Source: Tritrichomonas musculus
Taxonomy: Eukaryota; Parabasalia; Tritrichomonadida; Tritrichomonadidae
Length of the DNA stretch: 64,000 bases
Reading direction: 5' to 3'
Assembly (NCBI GenBank): GCA_039105265.1
Contig: JAPFFF010000017.1
Span: forward strand, 2,046,001 to 2,110,000
The translations under genes and the position numbers were made by a program. Of the stretch, positions 33,709-44,088 are shown piece after piece (within the stretch, counting starts at the first letter, position 1; the number at the start of each line of letters is the position of its first letter). The notes beneath the pieces are model-generated. The model was not told the DNA's origin and searched no databases. It saw only the letters and a program-made list of their open reading frames with translations.

Positions 33709-36700
33709 TTAAGATTGATCTTTTGAGGGATCATATCTTTGTAATCTTTTACGAGGTGCAGGTAAAGAACCTGTTGAATTCGTTGATGATGATTCCTTTA
33801 CTTCAATAGTAGGGATTTCCTTGCCTTTTCCTTCATTATCTGTCTCTTGCTCTTTTTGATCTGGAGGAACGAGCATTGCAAGTCTTTGCAATTCCGCATC
33901 AAAAACGTTCAAGGCTTGATCTTCAGATTTTCTTGATTGTCTCTTCTTTAATCCTGACTTCTTTTCATTAACATCATCATCGTCCCAATCATCAAGATCA
34001 GTCTTTTTCTTAGAAACTGAAGGTCTTCTAATTGGAAGTTTTTTCTTTTCTATTTTCTTTTTAGATGAATCTTCTTCATCCCAATCATCTAAGTCATTCT
34101 TTTTAGATACAATTTTCTTTTGTGTCACTTTTTTCTTAACATTTTCACTTGTTTCGTCTTCATCCCAATCGTCAAAGTCATCTTTTTTAGTTTTCTTCTT
34201 AACTAGAGCGCTTGGCTTAGGTGTTGCAAATTGTCTCTTCTTATTATTATCTTCATCGTCCCAATCATCAACTTTTGGCTTGTTCTTTAATTTCGGCTTT
34301 GTTGGTTTCTTAGAAATTTTTTCTGTTTCATCTTCGTCATCGTCCCAGTCATCAAGGTTAGCTTTTGCTATCTTCTTTTTAGGAGGGATGTTCACTTTTG
34401 GTATTTTGACTGGTTTTTGATCGTCTTCATCCCAATCATCAAGGTCACTCTTTGGCTTCGTCTTCTTTAAGTTTTGTTTTGGTTTCTTTTTATCTTCATC
34501 ACTGTCACTGTCATCTTCAAACTCGTCATCATCATCATCTAGCTTTGACTTTCTTTTTGGTGGTGATTTTGCTTTTTTATCTATATCATCTTCTTTTGTT
34601 GGACTTTCTTCAGCCCAGCCGCTGAAGTCCTTCTTTGCTTCTGGTTTCTTCTCATCATCTTCGTCTGCGTCTTCCAAATTTGCTTTTGATACTCTTCTTT
34701 TAACTTTCTTTCCTGCAGGCGACTCTGTCTTCTTTTGGTCTGGACTTTCTTCAGCCCAGCCGCTGAAGTCCTTCTTTGCTTCTGGTTTCTTCTCATCGTC
34801 TTCGTCTGCATCTTCTAAAGATGCTTTTGATACTCTTCTTTTAACTTTCTTTCTTGCAGGCGATTCTGTCTTCTTTTGGTCTGGACTTTCTTCAGCCCAG
34901 CCGCTGAAGTCCTTCTTTGCTTCTGGTTTCTTCTCATCGTCTTCGTCTGTGTCTTCTAAAGATGCTTTTGATACTCTTCTTTTAACTTTCTTTCTTGCAG
35001 GCGATTCTGTCTTCTTTTGGTCTGGACTTTCTTCAGCCCAGCCGCTGAAGTCCTTCTTTGCTTCTGGTTTCTTCTCATCGTCTTCGTCTGTGTCTTCTAA
35101 AGATGCTTTTGATACTCTTCTTTTAACTTTCTTTCTTGCAGGCGATTCTGTCTTCTTTTGGTCTGGACTTTCTTCAGCCCAGCCGCTGAAGTCCTTCTTT
35201 GCTTCAGTTCTCTTGAGTTTCTTTGGTTTTTCATCTTCGTCTGTGTCTTCCAAATTTGCTTTCGATATTCTTCTTTTAACTTTCTTTCTTGCAGGTGGTT
35301 CTATTTTCTTTTTATCCTTTAGTTTTTCTCTCTTTATAGAAGAACTTTCTTCTTTAGATTCGCTGTCGGCTTTATTGTCTTGGTCATTTGAAGGTTTCGG
35401 TTTCAAACCATCAGCAATCTTAACTTTTGCTTTTTCGTCCTCTTTTTTATCGGGTGTTTTTGGATATTTTTTAGCTTTATTTTTGTTGGTTTCTGTTTTC
35501 GTTGGAGCAGGAGTTGTTAAGAAACTTGAAGATGTTTGAGCAATCTTTTTATTGCCTTTGGAATTAATTGCTTCCAAGCTATTAAGACTATTTTTATCTG
35601 ATGATTTAGTTGTATTTGATGTATTTAAGGTTTTCATTTCATCATCAGCAGGTGTTGAAGAACTTGTTGATCCAAGAGGAACAATTGGACAGAAACCAGC
35701 ATCTTTATTTGAAGTGCTTTCTTCTTGAGATTCTTGAGTTTCTTCTGTTTTTTCATCTTCAGTATCAGTCACTTTACTAGATACTTCTGTCTCATATTCA
35801 GATCTCCTAGAACTATCTCTTCCTTTTCGTAAGTTATGTATCCAACCAAGAAATCCTTTCTTTTCTTTTCCTTTAGAACTGCTGCTTTTACTCTTACTCT
35901 TGCTTTTGCTTTTACTTTTGCTCATACTTTGACTTACCGTTTGACTTTGGCTTTCATAATAATAATCATCATCATCATCATCTGAATAATAAGCTGATTT
36001 TTTGGATTCTGAATGAGAAATTTCCCATTCTTTTTTAGCATATCTTTCTCTTCTTTTTCTTTCTCGTTCATTTCGTTTATCAATCTTCTTTTGATTCTTC
36101 TTCTTCTTCTTTCTTCTCTTCTCTTTTTCTTTCTCGTATTTTCTTTCTTGTTTTCTTCTCTTCTTTTGATCTTTGATTTTCTTCCTTTCCATTTTCCTTT
36201 GTTTCCTTTTATTCTTACGTTCTTGCTTCTTCTCTTTCTTCTTACGTTCTTTGATATCGTCGCTATCTTCGCTTGAATCAGTAGAGCTCTCACTAACATT
36301 ATTAACCCAACTTGGATTTTCATTTTCATCTTCTTCTTCGCTTGATTCTGTTTCTGAACTTTCGGCATTTGCTTTCTTCTTCTTCTTCTTCTTCTTTGTT
36401 TTCTTCTTTGTAGTCTTCTTCTTCTTTGTTTTTTTGAGTGATTTCTTTGGTTTTTTCTTCTTCTTTTTCTTCTTCTTACTTTCTGTTTCTTCATATTCAG
36501 AACTTTCATAATATTCTTCTGATTCATCTGATTCATCTGATTCATCTGATGTTTTCCCATCTTTATGCTTTGAAATTGTATCAATTAATGGATTCAAAAC
36601 ATCCTTCAAAACATCGCCTAAATTCAACGTTGTTTTCTTCCCTTCGGTTTCGGTTTGTTCTGTCGTACTCGAATCATCTTTTCTCCTTGATCTTGATCTA

Positions 36701-37932
36701 TCTTCTGTTACTGATGTTGATTCGTCTTCCTCTTCTTCAAATTCTTCTTTTACAATCTTCTTTTCTTTGTCTGGATACGAATAATATTCAGCTTCAGAGA
36801 AACGATCAATTTGAGGTCTTGGATGATGGCCACTTTCGGACAATGAAGAGCCTGAAGCTTTTCGGTAATAAGCGCTATCTGTTTTTTCAATTTTAAGATT
36901 GACAACTTTTTCTGGTTTCGGAAATTCTTCTTCAATTTTCTTTACATAAGCTTTTTTATGTTCATTGTACTTTGAACGAACTTCATTGCTTTGAGTAGTG
37001 ACCATGTCACTTATACGAGTTGCAATTTGATCAAGATTTTCTGGTTGGTATATATGCCTATTGCGAGGATTGAGGAAATTCTTCGCTCTTTCTTTCACCG
37101 ATTGAGGAACATCATATAGGTCATCAATTTTTTGTGGTTGAATCGATACAGATTTATTATCTAGGGTAATCAGTGTATATGGTCTTGTATTAATTACTTC
37201 GATGTTATCTGAAAATGTTAATTTTGGTTTATCTTGAGGAGGAATATGAAATTCCGTTTCTGGCTTTTTCAATTCTTCAATAGAAACAGGAATAATAGAA
37301 TTATTATTTTGTCTAATAATCATTTGTTTCAAGTCAAGAATTTCATTCTGTAATTCATCTCCTTTTTGAGCCAATATTTCGTCTGGCTTATCTTCTCTGA
37401 TGCATTGCCAAGATTGAGATAAATGAGGATGAAATTTATGGTAATGTTGATCTAATTTTGCAATCGAATCGAATTTTGCTTGACATGTTGGGCATTTTTC
37501 AATTTTTTGGCACTTTTTAGAATAAATCTTTAACTTTGTGTTTTGTTGTTGAAGAGAATCAATAGATGAATGAAGAGAAGAATTTTCTTTGCATGCGTTT
37601 TTATATTTACTTTTCAATAATCGTTGGCTGTTTAATTGGTAAGAAAGAATCACTTGTAAAAGCTGTAGTAATTTGAAAACAATCGGGACTCTTATTATTT
37701 GAAAATCGAATTGAGAAAATTTGCATAATAAAAAATTACTTATAATTTTGCTCATCGATTCGACATCTTCATTTTGTTGAATGAGTTGTGTATTCATTTC
37801 TAAAATCATGTTCCAATCAAATGAATCTGACGGTAGAGTTGGAATTGCTCCAGCAAAACTAGCTCTTCTTCTATGTTGGCCAGGCGCTACTGTTGAAGAG
37901 GAGGAAGATATAAAAGGATTATATTCATTCAT
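33709..37932 (-). CDS. DZIP1/Iguana-like ciliary zinc-finger protein with repeat tail
   Basis: 1407 residues. The N-terminus matches the DZIP1 family: FDWNMILEMN, a helical stretch QLLQVILSYQLNSQRLL, a short coiled coil, then one C2H2 finger with C147, C150, H163 and H168 (CPTCQAKF...LDQHYHKFH). DZIP1 proteins act at the basal body and ciliary transition zone. The remaining 1100 residues are low complexity: KKK and SDESDESDE tracts, Ser/Lys alternation, five near-identical 47-residue repeats (about residues 900-1110) each carrying DFSGWAEESP and KKVKRRVSKA, and at least seven DDWDEDE motifs. A basic and acidic tail of this sort suggests binding to nucleic acid, tubulin or histones, but this is inference. 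It converges on the TCAF-like gene and diverges from the coiled-coil gene at 38177. Confidence 0.75.
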   Translation of the reverse strand: MNEYNPFISSSSSTVAPGQHRRRASFAGAIPTLPSDSFDWNMILEMNTQLIQQNEDVESMSKIISNFLLCKFSQFDFQIIRVPIVFKLLQLLQVILSYQLNSQRLLKSKYKNACKENSSLHSSIDSLQQQNTKLKIYSKKCQKIEKCPTCQAKFDSIAKLDQHYHKFHPHLSQSWQCIREDKPDEILAQKGDELQNEILDLKQMIIRQNNNSIIPVSIEELKKPETEFHIPPQDKPKLTFSDNIEVINTRPYTLITLDNKSVSIQPQKIDDLYDVPQSVKERAKNFLNPRNRHIYQPENLDQIATRISDMVTTQSNEVRSKYNEHKKAYVKKIEEEFPKPEKVVNLKIEKTDSAYYRKASGSSLSESGHHPRPQIDRFSEAEYYSYPDKEKKIVKEEFEEEEDESTSVTEDRSRSRRKDDSSTTEQTETEGKKTTLNLGDVLKDVLNPLIDTISKHKDGKTSDESDESDESEEYYESSEYEETESKKKKKKKKKPKKSLKKTKKKKTTKKKTKKKKKKKKANAESSETESSEEEDENENPSWVNNVSESSTDSSEDSDDIKERKKKEKKQERKNKRKQRKMERKKIKDQKKRRKQERKYEKEKEKRRKKKKKNQKKIDKRNERERKRRERYAKKEWEISHSESKKSAYYSDDDDDDYYYESQSQTVSQSMSKSKSKSKSKSKSSSSKGKEKKGFLGWIHNLRKGRDSSRRSEYETEVSSKVTDTEDEKTEETQESQEESTSNKDAGFCPIVPLGSTSSSTPADDEMKTLNTSNTTKSSDKNSLNSLEAINSKGNKKIAQTSSSFLTTPAPTKTETNKNKAKKYPKTPDKKEDEKAKVKIADGLKPKPSNDQDNKADSESKEESSSIKREKLKDKKKIEPPARKKVKRRISKANLEDTDEDEKPKKLKRTEAKKDFSGWAEESPDQKKTESPARKKVKRRVSKASLEDTDEDDEKKPEAKKDFSGWAEESPDQKKTESPARKKVKRRVSKASLEDTDEDDEKKPEAKKDFSGWAEESPDQKKTESPARKKVKRRVSKASLEDADEDDEKKPEAKKDFSGWAEESPDQKKTESPAGKKVKRRVSKANLEDADEDDEKKPEAKKDFSGWAEESPTKEDDIDKKAKSPPKRKSKLDDDDDEFEDDSDSDEDKKKPKQNLKKTKPKSDLDDWDEDDQKPVKIPKVNIPPKKKIAKANLDDWDDDEDETEKISKKPTKPKLKNKPKVDDWDDEDNNKKRQFATPKPSALVKKKTKKDDFDDWDEDETSENVKKKVTQKKIVSKKNDLDDWDEEDSSKKKIEKKKLPIRRPSVSKKKTDLDDWDDDDVNEKKSGLKKRQSRKSEDQALNVFDAELQRLAMLVPPDQKEQETDNEGKGKEIPTIEVKESSSTNSTGSLPAPRKRLQRYDPSKDQS
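34590..35215 (-). repeat. 141-bp coding tandem repeat within the DZIP1-like gene
   Basis: Five head-to-tail copies of a 141-bp, 47-codon unit that encodes DFSGWAEESP and KKVKRRVSKA blocks. The middle copies are nearly identical at the DNA level and the outer ones slightly diverged, so copy number is likely to vary between strains. The frame is kept throughout. Confidence 0.9.
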
Positions 37933-38176
37933 TCAATTTGAAGTACGTTTTAAAATTAGAAATATCTATAAAAAATGTTGATTTTTCTGAATGCTTTTGT
38001 AGTTTTTTGAATTAAATGTCATTTTATAATCTATTAATAATTAATTATTTAAATACTAAAATTAAATATTTATTTAATGTTTATATATTAGGATATTTAT
38101 CCAAAAACATTCATTAAAAAAATTTGAATGTAATAATTCTTTGAAAAAATTAGCCTTATAAGCAGTTTTTTATTTT

Positions 38177-39316
38177 ATGTCTATATCATCATTAATCGCT
38201 AACGATAAATTAACCGAACTTCGGAATAAGAAGAAACTCGCAATTCAAGCTTTAGATTTTGATGCAGCTCAAAAATATGATGAACAAATACAAGAACAAA
38301 ATGAACAAATCATATCAGAAAGAATAGAAAAAATTAAATCCGAAATTAGCAAAGATCTTCGGGAACACATTCAGAAATACAGGAAAATTCGAAACGAAAT
38401 CAACGAATATAATCAAAAAACGGAATCACAACTAAACGCAACTTACCAAGATCTCATAGATAAAACGCAAATTCAGCATGGAAAAGAATTAAGAAGCATT
38501 GATAAATCGCACGGGATAGCTTTGTTACGAGAAGCAGAAAGGGAAGTTCCTGATCAAATAGAATTACTAGAAAAGGCAAAAGCTGCTGCGGTTGCTGGGC
38601 GTTACGATGATGCGCGAGATCTTCGTGATCAAGCTCGTGCAGCAGGTGAAAACGAGCTTGAAGAAAGAAAGAAGAAAATTGATAAAGAGTTTGAGCACTC
38701 TCGATCAATGCTTGCAGCAAAGCAACAAGAAGCAATTGAGCATATAACTCAAAAATATGATGATGAAATTAGTAATCTTACTGGTGAAATCCAAATGAGA
38801 ATTAAAGAAACAGAGCAGAGGTTCGAAAGTGGCGTTAATTTAATACGGCAAAGAGCAGAAATTAGATGTAATTCACTTGTTGCAGATGACGAGGTAAAAG
38901 AAGAAGCCATTTTTAACATTAAACAGATGATCGATGAAATAATTCGAGATAGTCAGCAAAAACCACCACCAACGTCGCTTGAAACAGCTTCACAAAATTT
39001 TCAACAGAAAAGGTCTGCTTCTCGGTCTTCTCGTTCTTCATCAAGTGTATCATCTACAGCAAACTCCCCACGTAATAAAAACGCTGGTGGAAACCCAAAT
39101 GGAAGTGCTGGGAATTCAAATAGATTAGGTCAAATGTCATCTGTGATGGCAAGAAAGTTAACAGGCGCTGGTTCTGCTTCAAGTAGTGCTCAATCAAGTT
39201 CTAGAAGGCAAAAAAACCCTAATTCAGGGAAAAAGTCATCGCAGAACAGCTCAAGGTTATCGGGACGTACTTCAGGGCAATCATCAGCAAGAGGAAATGA
39301 AGCCAGTCCCAAATAG
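38177..39316 (+). CDS. Coiled-coil protein with Ser-rich basic tail
   Basis: 379 residues. Residues 1-265 are heavily charged coiled coil. Two segments, KKLAIQALDFDAAQKYDEQI and AAAVAGRYDDARDLRDQA, resemble the UVR/Clp-type helical hairpin motif (A..x.DF..A..LRD.I). The tail (about 265-379) is Ser/Asn/Gly/Arg-rich and disordered. No enzymatic domain is visible; a cytoskeletal or scaffold role is plausible only by composition. It diverges from the DZIP1-like gene with 244 bp between starts, so the two could share a promoter region. Confidence 0.7.
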   Translation: MSISSLIANDKLTELRNKKKLAIQALDFDAAQKYDEQIQEQNEQIISERIEKIKSEISKDLREHIQKYRKIRNEINEYNQKTESQLNATYQDLIDKTQIQHGKELRSIDKSHGIALLREAEREVPDQIELLEKAKAAAVAGRYDDARDLRDQARAAGENELEERKKKIDKEFEHSRSMLAAKQQEAIEHITQKYDDEISNLTGEIQMRIKETEQRFESGVNLIRQRAEIRCNSLVADDEVKEEAIFNIKQMIDEIIRDSQQKPPPTSLETASQNFQQKRSASRSSRSSSSVSSTANSPRNKNAGGNPNGSAGNSNRLGQMSSVMARKLTGAGSASSSAQSSSRRQKNPNSGKKSSQNSSRLSGRTSGQSSARGNEASPK

Positions 39317-39492
39317 AAACCTATTATTTTGTTTTTTGTTTTTTTTGTTATATTATTAATTTTTATTATTTTTAAAATAAAGTATTTGAAGAATAGCTAA
39401 TAATCTACTATTTAAAAAGGCTCATGTAGGTTGATTTATTTACGTTAATTAAGGCTTTATTATTTATTAAAGACAATAATATATAATATAAT

Positions 39493-39999
39493 TTATTCAT
39501 CGTCATTGTTATCACTGTCATCTTTTGGTTCTTGTATGTATTTGTTTTTAAGTTTTTGTTTGAGTTCGTCTTCATTTAAATTTTCATCAGAGTCGTCAAG
39601 ATCAGTAATATCCTCTTCTTCTTCATCATCAAGGTCAACAGGAAGATATTTACCAGATACATAAACTGTATGAGGGCCACTTATTTTAAGTTCAACTTTT
39701 GATAATGGTGAAAATAAATGATTCATTTTTACATGCTCAGCTTTTTCTGGAATAAGATATGCGAAATTGGTTTGTACAACAGATTCTGGATCAAAACTTT
39801 CGGTTGGAACTATTTTATCGATAACTGTTGTGTGAACAGTTCCTGAAAGAATAGAAGTCTGATTAATATTAGACTGATCATAATCAGCTAAAACAGCTCC
39901 TGTTATTACAGTATAACGATTATCAAGAGGTTCTAATGTGACAACTTCGTTTGGGGTAACAGCAACTCCCCAAAAAGATTGATGAATTAGGTTCTCCAT
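39493..39999 (-). CDS. Nucleoplasmin-like histone chaperone
   Basis: 168 residues. The start contains FWGVAVTPNEVVTLEP, the family opening FWG-x(4-5)-P, and the body ends in KISGPHTVYVSGKYLPV, matching the SGP-x-V-x-L-x-G-x(3) strand of nucleoplasmin and FKBP-type nucleoplasmin-like domains. A very acidic tail follows (DDEEEEDITDLDDSDE, then DDSDNNDDE), which in this family binds histones. There is no FKBP domain, so it is a stand-alone chaperone. Expected location is the nucleus or nucleolus, as a pentamer. Its end faces the coiled-coil gene, 177 bp away. Confidence 0.75.
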   Translation of the reverse strand: MENLIHQSFWGVAVTPNEVVTLEPLDNRYTVITGAVLADYDQSNINQTSILSGTVHTTVIDKIVPTESFDPESVVQTNFAYLIPEKAEHVKMNHLFSPLSKVELKISGPHTVYVSGKYLPVDLDDEEEEDITDLDDSDENLNEDELKQKLKNKYIQEPKDDSDNNDDE

Positions 40000-40135
40000 T
40001 ATCCTAATTTTGATAAAGTTTGTTTGAAAATTTTTTCATAGAAACAATCATTGAAACCAAAGAAATAAAAGAATAAATAGGATGTAATATTTATAAAAAC
40101 AAAATAAAAAAAAATATACTATATCATTAAAAAAA

Positions 40136-41698
40136 TCAATAGACAATGTTTTCTTTCTTCAAATTGATTGAGTCATGATCTGCTTTCTTTTCCAAGTGAT
40201 CGCTACTTTTCTTAAGCTTTTTAAGGATCTTCTGTTCCAATTTTTGTTTCATTTTCTTGGCCTTTTCTATTTCGAATCTAACACATTTGGAAACAGGGCC
40301 TCCATATGGAACATAAGCTTCTTCCAAATAGTGTTTAAAGTATGATTGGTAAAAAGACATATATTGGTTATTCGTTGTCAGGAAACTGTTAATCATTGTA
40401 CTAGAAGATTTAGTTTTATCCATGTCTGCAAGGAAATGAGTTGCTGCAGCTGAAGCAGCTGTTCGCAATGATGATCTTGCAAGTGAAATCATTTTTGGCA
40501 TCAAAGTCTCAACCATCATTTTTGCAAATTCGCTGCAAAGCAATGAAGACTTAACAACACGGAAAGCTGCTGTAATAAGATTAGTAGAATTTGGGAAGGC
40601 ATCAATCGTTTTAAGAGTTGATTGAATTAATATATTTCTACCATTTATATCAATTGTTGAAGGATTCAAAATTGCTACTTTGGATATTAAGTCAAAAGCA
40701 CAAACATGATACTTACGAATAAATTTATGTGCATTGTATTCAATTGTTTGAATGCTAGGTATATCCTGTGAAATGGTGGACTCGGTCAAATGCTTAATAA
40801 CACCAATTGATAAAGAAGTAATGTCTTGCATCTTTGGCATAAGTTTTCTGCATGGAATAAGAGATAATGCTTCCCAGATATTATTTATGAGTCTAATTTC
40901 AATATTTCCATATTCGAAAGATGATTGAGATACCAAAACATTCTGTTTGTATTTAAGCATTTCAGTGAGCTTCTTTAGAATTTTTTCATTTTGGAAAGAA
41001 TCGCGGAGGATAGGATTCTTCAGGCAATCTTGGATAAATATGCAAAGATTCTTCTGCTTTTCAATAAGAGCTACAGGATCATTTGCAGCATCAGATGACA
41101 ATTCATCTAATACAAATTCATATAATTTGACTTGACTTAAAAGGCCCTGCATTTCTTTGAAATCGTCATTTATTGAAACCATTAAATGAAAAAGATCAAA
41201 GATGACAGGATCTTCCATGAATCGAATCATATGTGTAAGGAATCCAACTGAATCAACAATTATATCTTTATCTTTTGTCTTGGTAATAATATTAGTAAAG
41301 ATTGATGCAACACGGCTTGCAAGTGATTTGGCAAGATGGTATGAAGAATACGTGCAAACCTGAGTAAGAATAGTTGTTGCCTTAATGAGAAATCTTCCTT
41401 CAACAAGTAATTCGTCCATAACATTCTTTGGAGAATTTGATAGTAATAAAAATGAATTGCGGCTTTTTTCTCCTTCAGCAGTTCCATTGCCTTTGTCACC
41501 AAAAATAAAATCTTGATGTGTAAGATTTTCATTGATGGCTATATCTAGAAATTCAGAAGCATGATCTGCAATATAATTATAAAAATATTTAGGTTGATGG
41601 AAAAGATATCCATTTTCAATTGGGGTAGCTAGCATCTGTTCAATAGAAATTGTTTGAATAACAGGTAATGCCCAGATTTGCAGTTTTTGGCGATCCAT
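40136..41698 (-). CDS. Helical-repeat protein, possibly SAPS-type PP6 regulatory subunit
   Basis: 520 residues of armadillo-like helices with a basic coiled tail (about 470-520, KKMKQKLEQKILKKLKK). The stretch HLAKSLASRVASIFTNII, followed by VDSVGFLTHMIRFMEDPVIFDLFHLM, follows the spacing of the SAPS-domain core seen in PP6R proteins (LASFFSKVMGIL then FVDLLLxHIGTSAIMDLLL). That suggests a phosphatase regulatory subunit, but identity is low and other ARM proteins could fit. The start ATG opens directly into helix. No signal peptide or membrane segment. Confidence 0.45.
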   Translation of the reverse strand: MDRQKLQIWALPVIQTISIEQMLATPIENGYLFHQPKYFYNYIADHASEFLDIAINENLTHQDFIFGDKGNGTAEGEKSRNSFLLLSNSPKNVMDELLVEGRFLIKATTILTQVCTYSSYHLAKSLASRVASIFTNIITKTKDKDIIVDSVGFLTHMIRFMEDPVIFDLFHLMVSINDDFKEMQGLLSQVKLYEFVLDELSSDAANDPVALIEKQKNLCIFIQDCLKNPILRDSFQNEKILKKLTEMLKYKQNVLVSQSSFEYGNIEIRLINNIWEALSLIPCRKLMPKMQDITSLSIGVIKHLTESTISQDIPSIQTIEYNAHKFIRKYHVCAFDLISKVAILNPSTIDINGRNILIQSTLKTIDAFPNSTNLITAAFRVVKSSLLCSEFAKMMVETLMPKMISLARSSLRTAASAAATHFLADMDKTKSSSTMINSFLTTNNQYMSFYQSYFKHYLEEAYVPYGGPVSKCVRFEIEKAKKMKQKLEQKILKKLKKSSDHLEKKADHDSINLKKENIVY

Positions 41699-42317
41699 AA
41701 TTCAAATTGATTCATCATCTAACATTTTTTTTATGATTTATTGGTGCATCATAGTGCACAATTGAATACATTATTAACTCATTCATTCAATTTTTCAATG
41801 GAGATATTTATAGCAAATCAAATGCTCACAAATACAAAAAATCGATAATCAATTTTTCAAATACAAATCAAAAATTCTTCAAATATAGAAAATATTCAAT
41901 AAAAAAATGGTCAAATAAAATTTTCTTCCCATTTTTTCTATTAAAAAAACATCAAAACAACTTTTTTGATTTGACAAATCACCAAATTGAATGATATATC
42001 GTATTTTTCACCATATTTATTATTATTATTATTAGCATTAGGTACAATTATCAAAAAAAAAAAAAAATATATTTACAATACCAAATCAAAAAAGTAATTT
42101 TGATGTTTTTTTAATAGCATTAGGTATATAAAAGAAAATGTTTTTATATAAAGATAATCATTAAAAATAAAATGATTGATTATCAACTTCATCAAAAACA
42201 ATAGAATAAGTTGTAAAGTACTTAATTCCTCATTACAAGTAGTTTCTACATGTATATATTAGTATGAGCATACATTATCAAAAATCAATGACAAAGGAGA
42301 AGGCATCATTACCATTT
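41699..42317. other. AT-rich intergenic region
   Basis: About 620 bp between two minus-strand genes. Two copies of TAGCATTAGGTA (42034 and 42115) and a run of 13 or more A residues near 42054 are the only features noted. Confidence 0.4.
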
Positions 42318-42977
42318 TCAACTTTTTTCAACACCTAGATTTTTAATTTGTTGTGTAATTTCTTTACGAAATTCATTCATTTTGTCTTGATTGACATGAT
42401 TTCCAATTTCATCGAAATTGCCATGTTTTGCATAATATTCCATATAAGCCATTATAAAAACACCACAATCATATGAATTATCTTGGCTCGGTAAGTTTAA
42501 TTCTATTAGTTCTGTTTGTTTATAAAGCAAAAGAGATTCAATCCTTTTAATGAGTGAACATGCCATTGGCATATTTCCATGACTCAAAACAGAATCGCAA
42601 TAAAGAAAAGAGTTTAATGAAGGTAAAAATATAAGTAAACTCCAATGATTTCCTCTTGCTGTGAAACTAGTTCCATTAGTTATTGGAAAGAAAACAGTAT
42701 CAAAATCATTAATGTTCAAAGCTTGAAGGCATTCTTGAACATCTTCATCGATTTGGAAAAATCGTATAAATTGAACCGTGCATGGTGCTACGAATAAAAT
42801 CTTTTTTGATACTCCAGAATCCATATTATTAATATTTTTTTCTAGCATTCTTCCATAAATATGAATAATAGCATCATTTACCCAGCTGTATGGTCTTGAT
42901 AAAGTATTAATATCATATTGTTGAACAATCACGTCACCAAGGCTAGCAACATATTCTGGTTTTGAGGAAGATGTCAT
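42318..42977 (-). CDS. NEDD8/SUMO-specific C48 protease, SENP8 (DEN1) type
   Basis: 219 residues, a compact Ulp1-family cysteine protease. The catalytic set is H111 (GNHWSLL), D128 (LYCDSV), Q165 (PSQDNS) and C171 (NSYDCGVF). The N-terminal DINTLSRPYSWVNDAIIHIY and the middle segment TVQFI follow DEN1/SENP8, which has DVSLLDPPSWLNDHII and a matching QFI. Length is close to human SENP8 (212 residues). SENP8 processes NEDD8 and removes it from non-cullin targets, so the organism probably uses neddylation. SUMO or another ubiquitin-like substrate cannot be excluded. Confidence 0.85.
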   Translation of the reverse strand: MTSSSKPEYVASLGDVIVQQYDINTLSRPYSWVNDAIIHIYGRMLEKNINNMDSGVSKKILFVAPCTVQFIRFFQIDEDVQECLQALNINDFDTVFFPITNGTSFTARGNHWSLLIFLPSLNSFLYCDSVLSHGNMPMACSLIKRIESLLLYKQTELIELNLPSQDNSYDCGVFIMAYMEYYAKHGNFDEIGNHVNQDKMNEFRKEITQQIKNLGVEKS

Positions 42978-44080
42978 TTATATTTAAAATTGAGTGATTT
43001 TCTTTTCAAATTATTCAACATTAACAGAAAAAATTAAGTAATGGTCTCAAAAAAAAGGATTGCATTTGATAATACATATAGAAATATTTCTATTGAGTGT
43101 GATAAAATAAATATTATCCTGATTGATTGTCACTTTATCATGAAATTGTAAAGTTGGATTCAAAGAGCTTGGTATGATATTCAATTTTTTCAGTGTTTTT
43201 AGAAAATCTAGCATCAAGCATAAGACAAATAGGATAATACTATCTCTAGATAGGTTTGTTATTTTCCGATTCTCGAGATCGATAATTGATTTACTTTTTG
43301 ATATCGATAAATAAATATACACTGATACTTGAGATCGATTTAAGAGATCGAAGATATTTATTCACATCTTTTGATATCAGAAATTTAATTAAAACTTTTT
43401 GATAAACTTATGATCATAATTTAATCTCTAATATCTTATAAGCAAGAATGCATTTTTTGATTTTAATCTTAAAATAAACATTAATGCATTCTATTATTTT
43501 TATTTAAATATTTTAAATACCAAAATATCAATTTCGATCTTGGACAAATCAAGTTTGCAATTATTTTCATATCACATTTCATACTTAATATCATGATAAT
43601 CTATTATCTCGATAACAGTTTTTTAAACTAATAATAGAGTATCAGATGTAAAAAAGTGACGTTTTTGATATCGATTTTCAATACTTCAAGGCCAATATCT
43701 AGATATTAGCTTTGTTGTTTTGGAAAACTTTTCCCAAGCTTTTGAATCAAACTTTATTATTCGAAAATTTGAAAAGAGATTGATGATTGAAATGTTTTGA
43801 AAAAGTTAAGTAGTAAAACTTAAAACTAGCTTTTGATATCATAAGTTTTGAAATGATATTTGGTCATGTCAGTTTAGCAAGACAAGGGAATTGAAGACGA
43901 GCTTGTGTCGAGCTAGGTTAGGCAGAGGGATGACACAGTTCACAATCTAACGTATGGACTACTATTATCAGAACTTAAGAAGATCATTGATGAAAATTAA
44001 TTTTGAATGTTTTTAAGTAAAAGTGCAACACACAAATATATTGTGGCTGACACTAATTAATTCTGATATGCCGGCGCCAT
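42978..44080. other. Gene-free region upstream of the nested transposons
   Basis: No host gene recognised. 43260-43690 has several ATCGAT or GATATC stretches; 43860-43970 is richer in GC (GACGAGCTTGTGTCGAGC) and may be a remnant of another element. Short frames here look like chance. Confidence 0.4.
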
Positions 44081-44088
44081 ATTTATTT

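Noticed and set aside
34949-35539. Phe/Ser/Leu-rich plus-strand frame resembling membrane repeats
   Set aside because: Antisense shadow of the 47-residue repeats of the DZIP1-like gene.
35934-36584. Lys/Arg-rich frame inside the DZIP1-like gene
   Set aside because: Shifted-frame shadow of the Lys-rich low-complexity coding sequence on the same strand.
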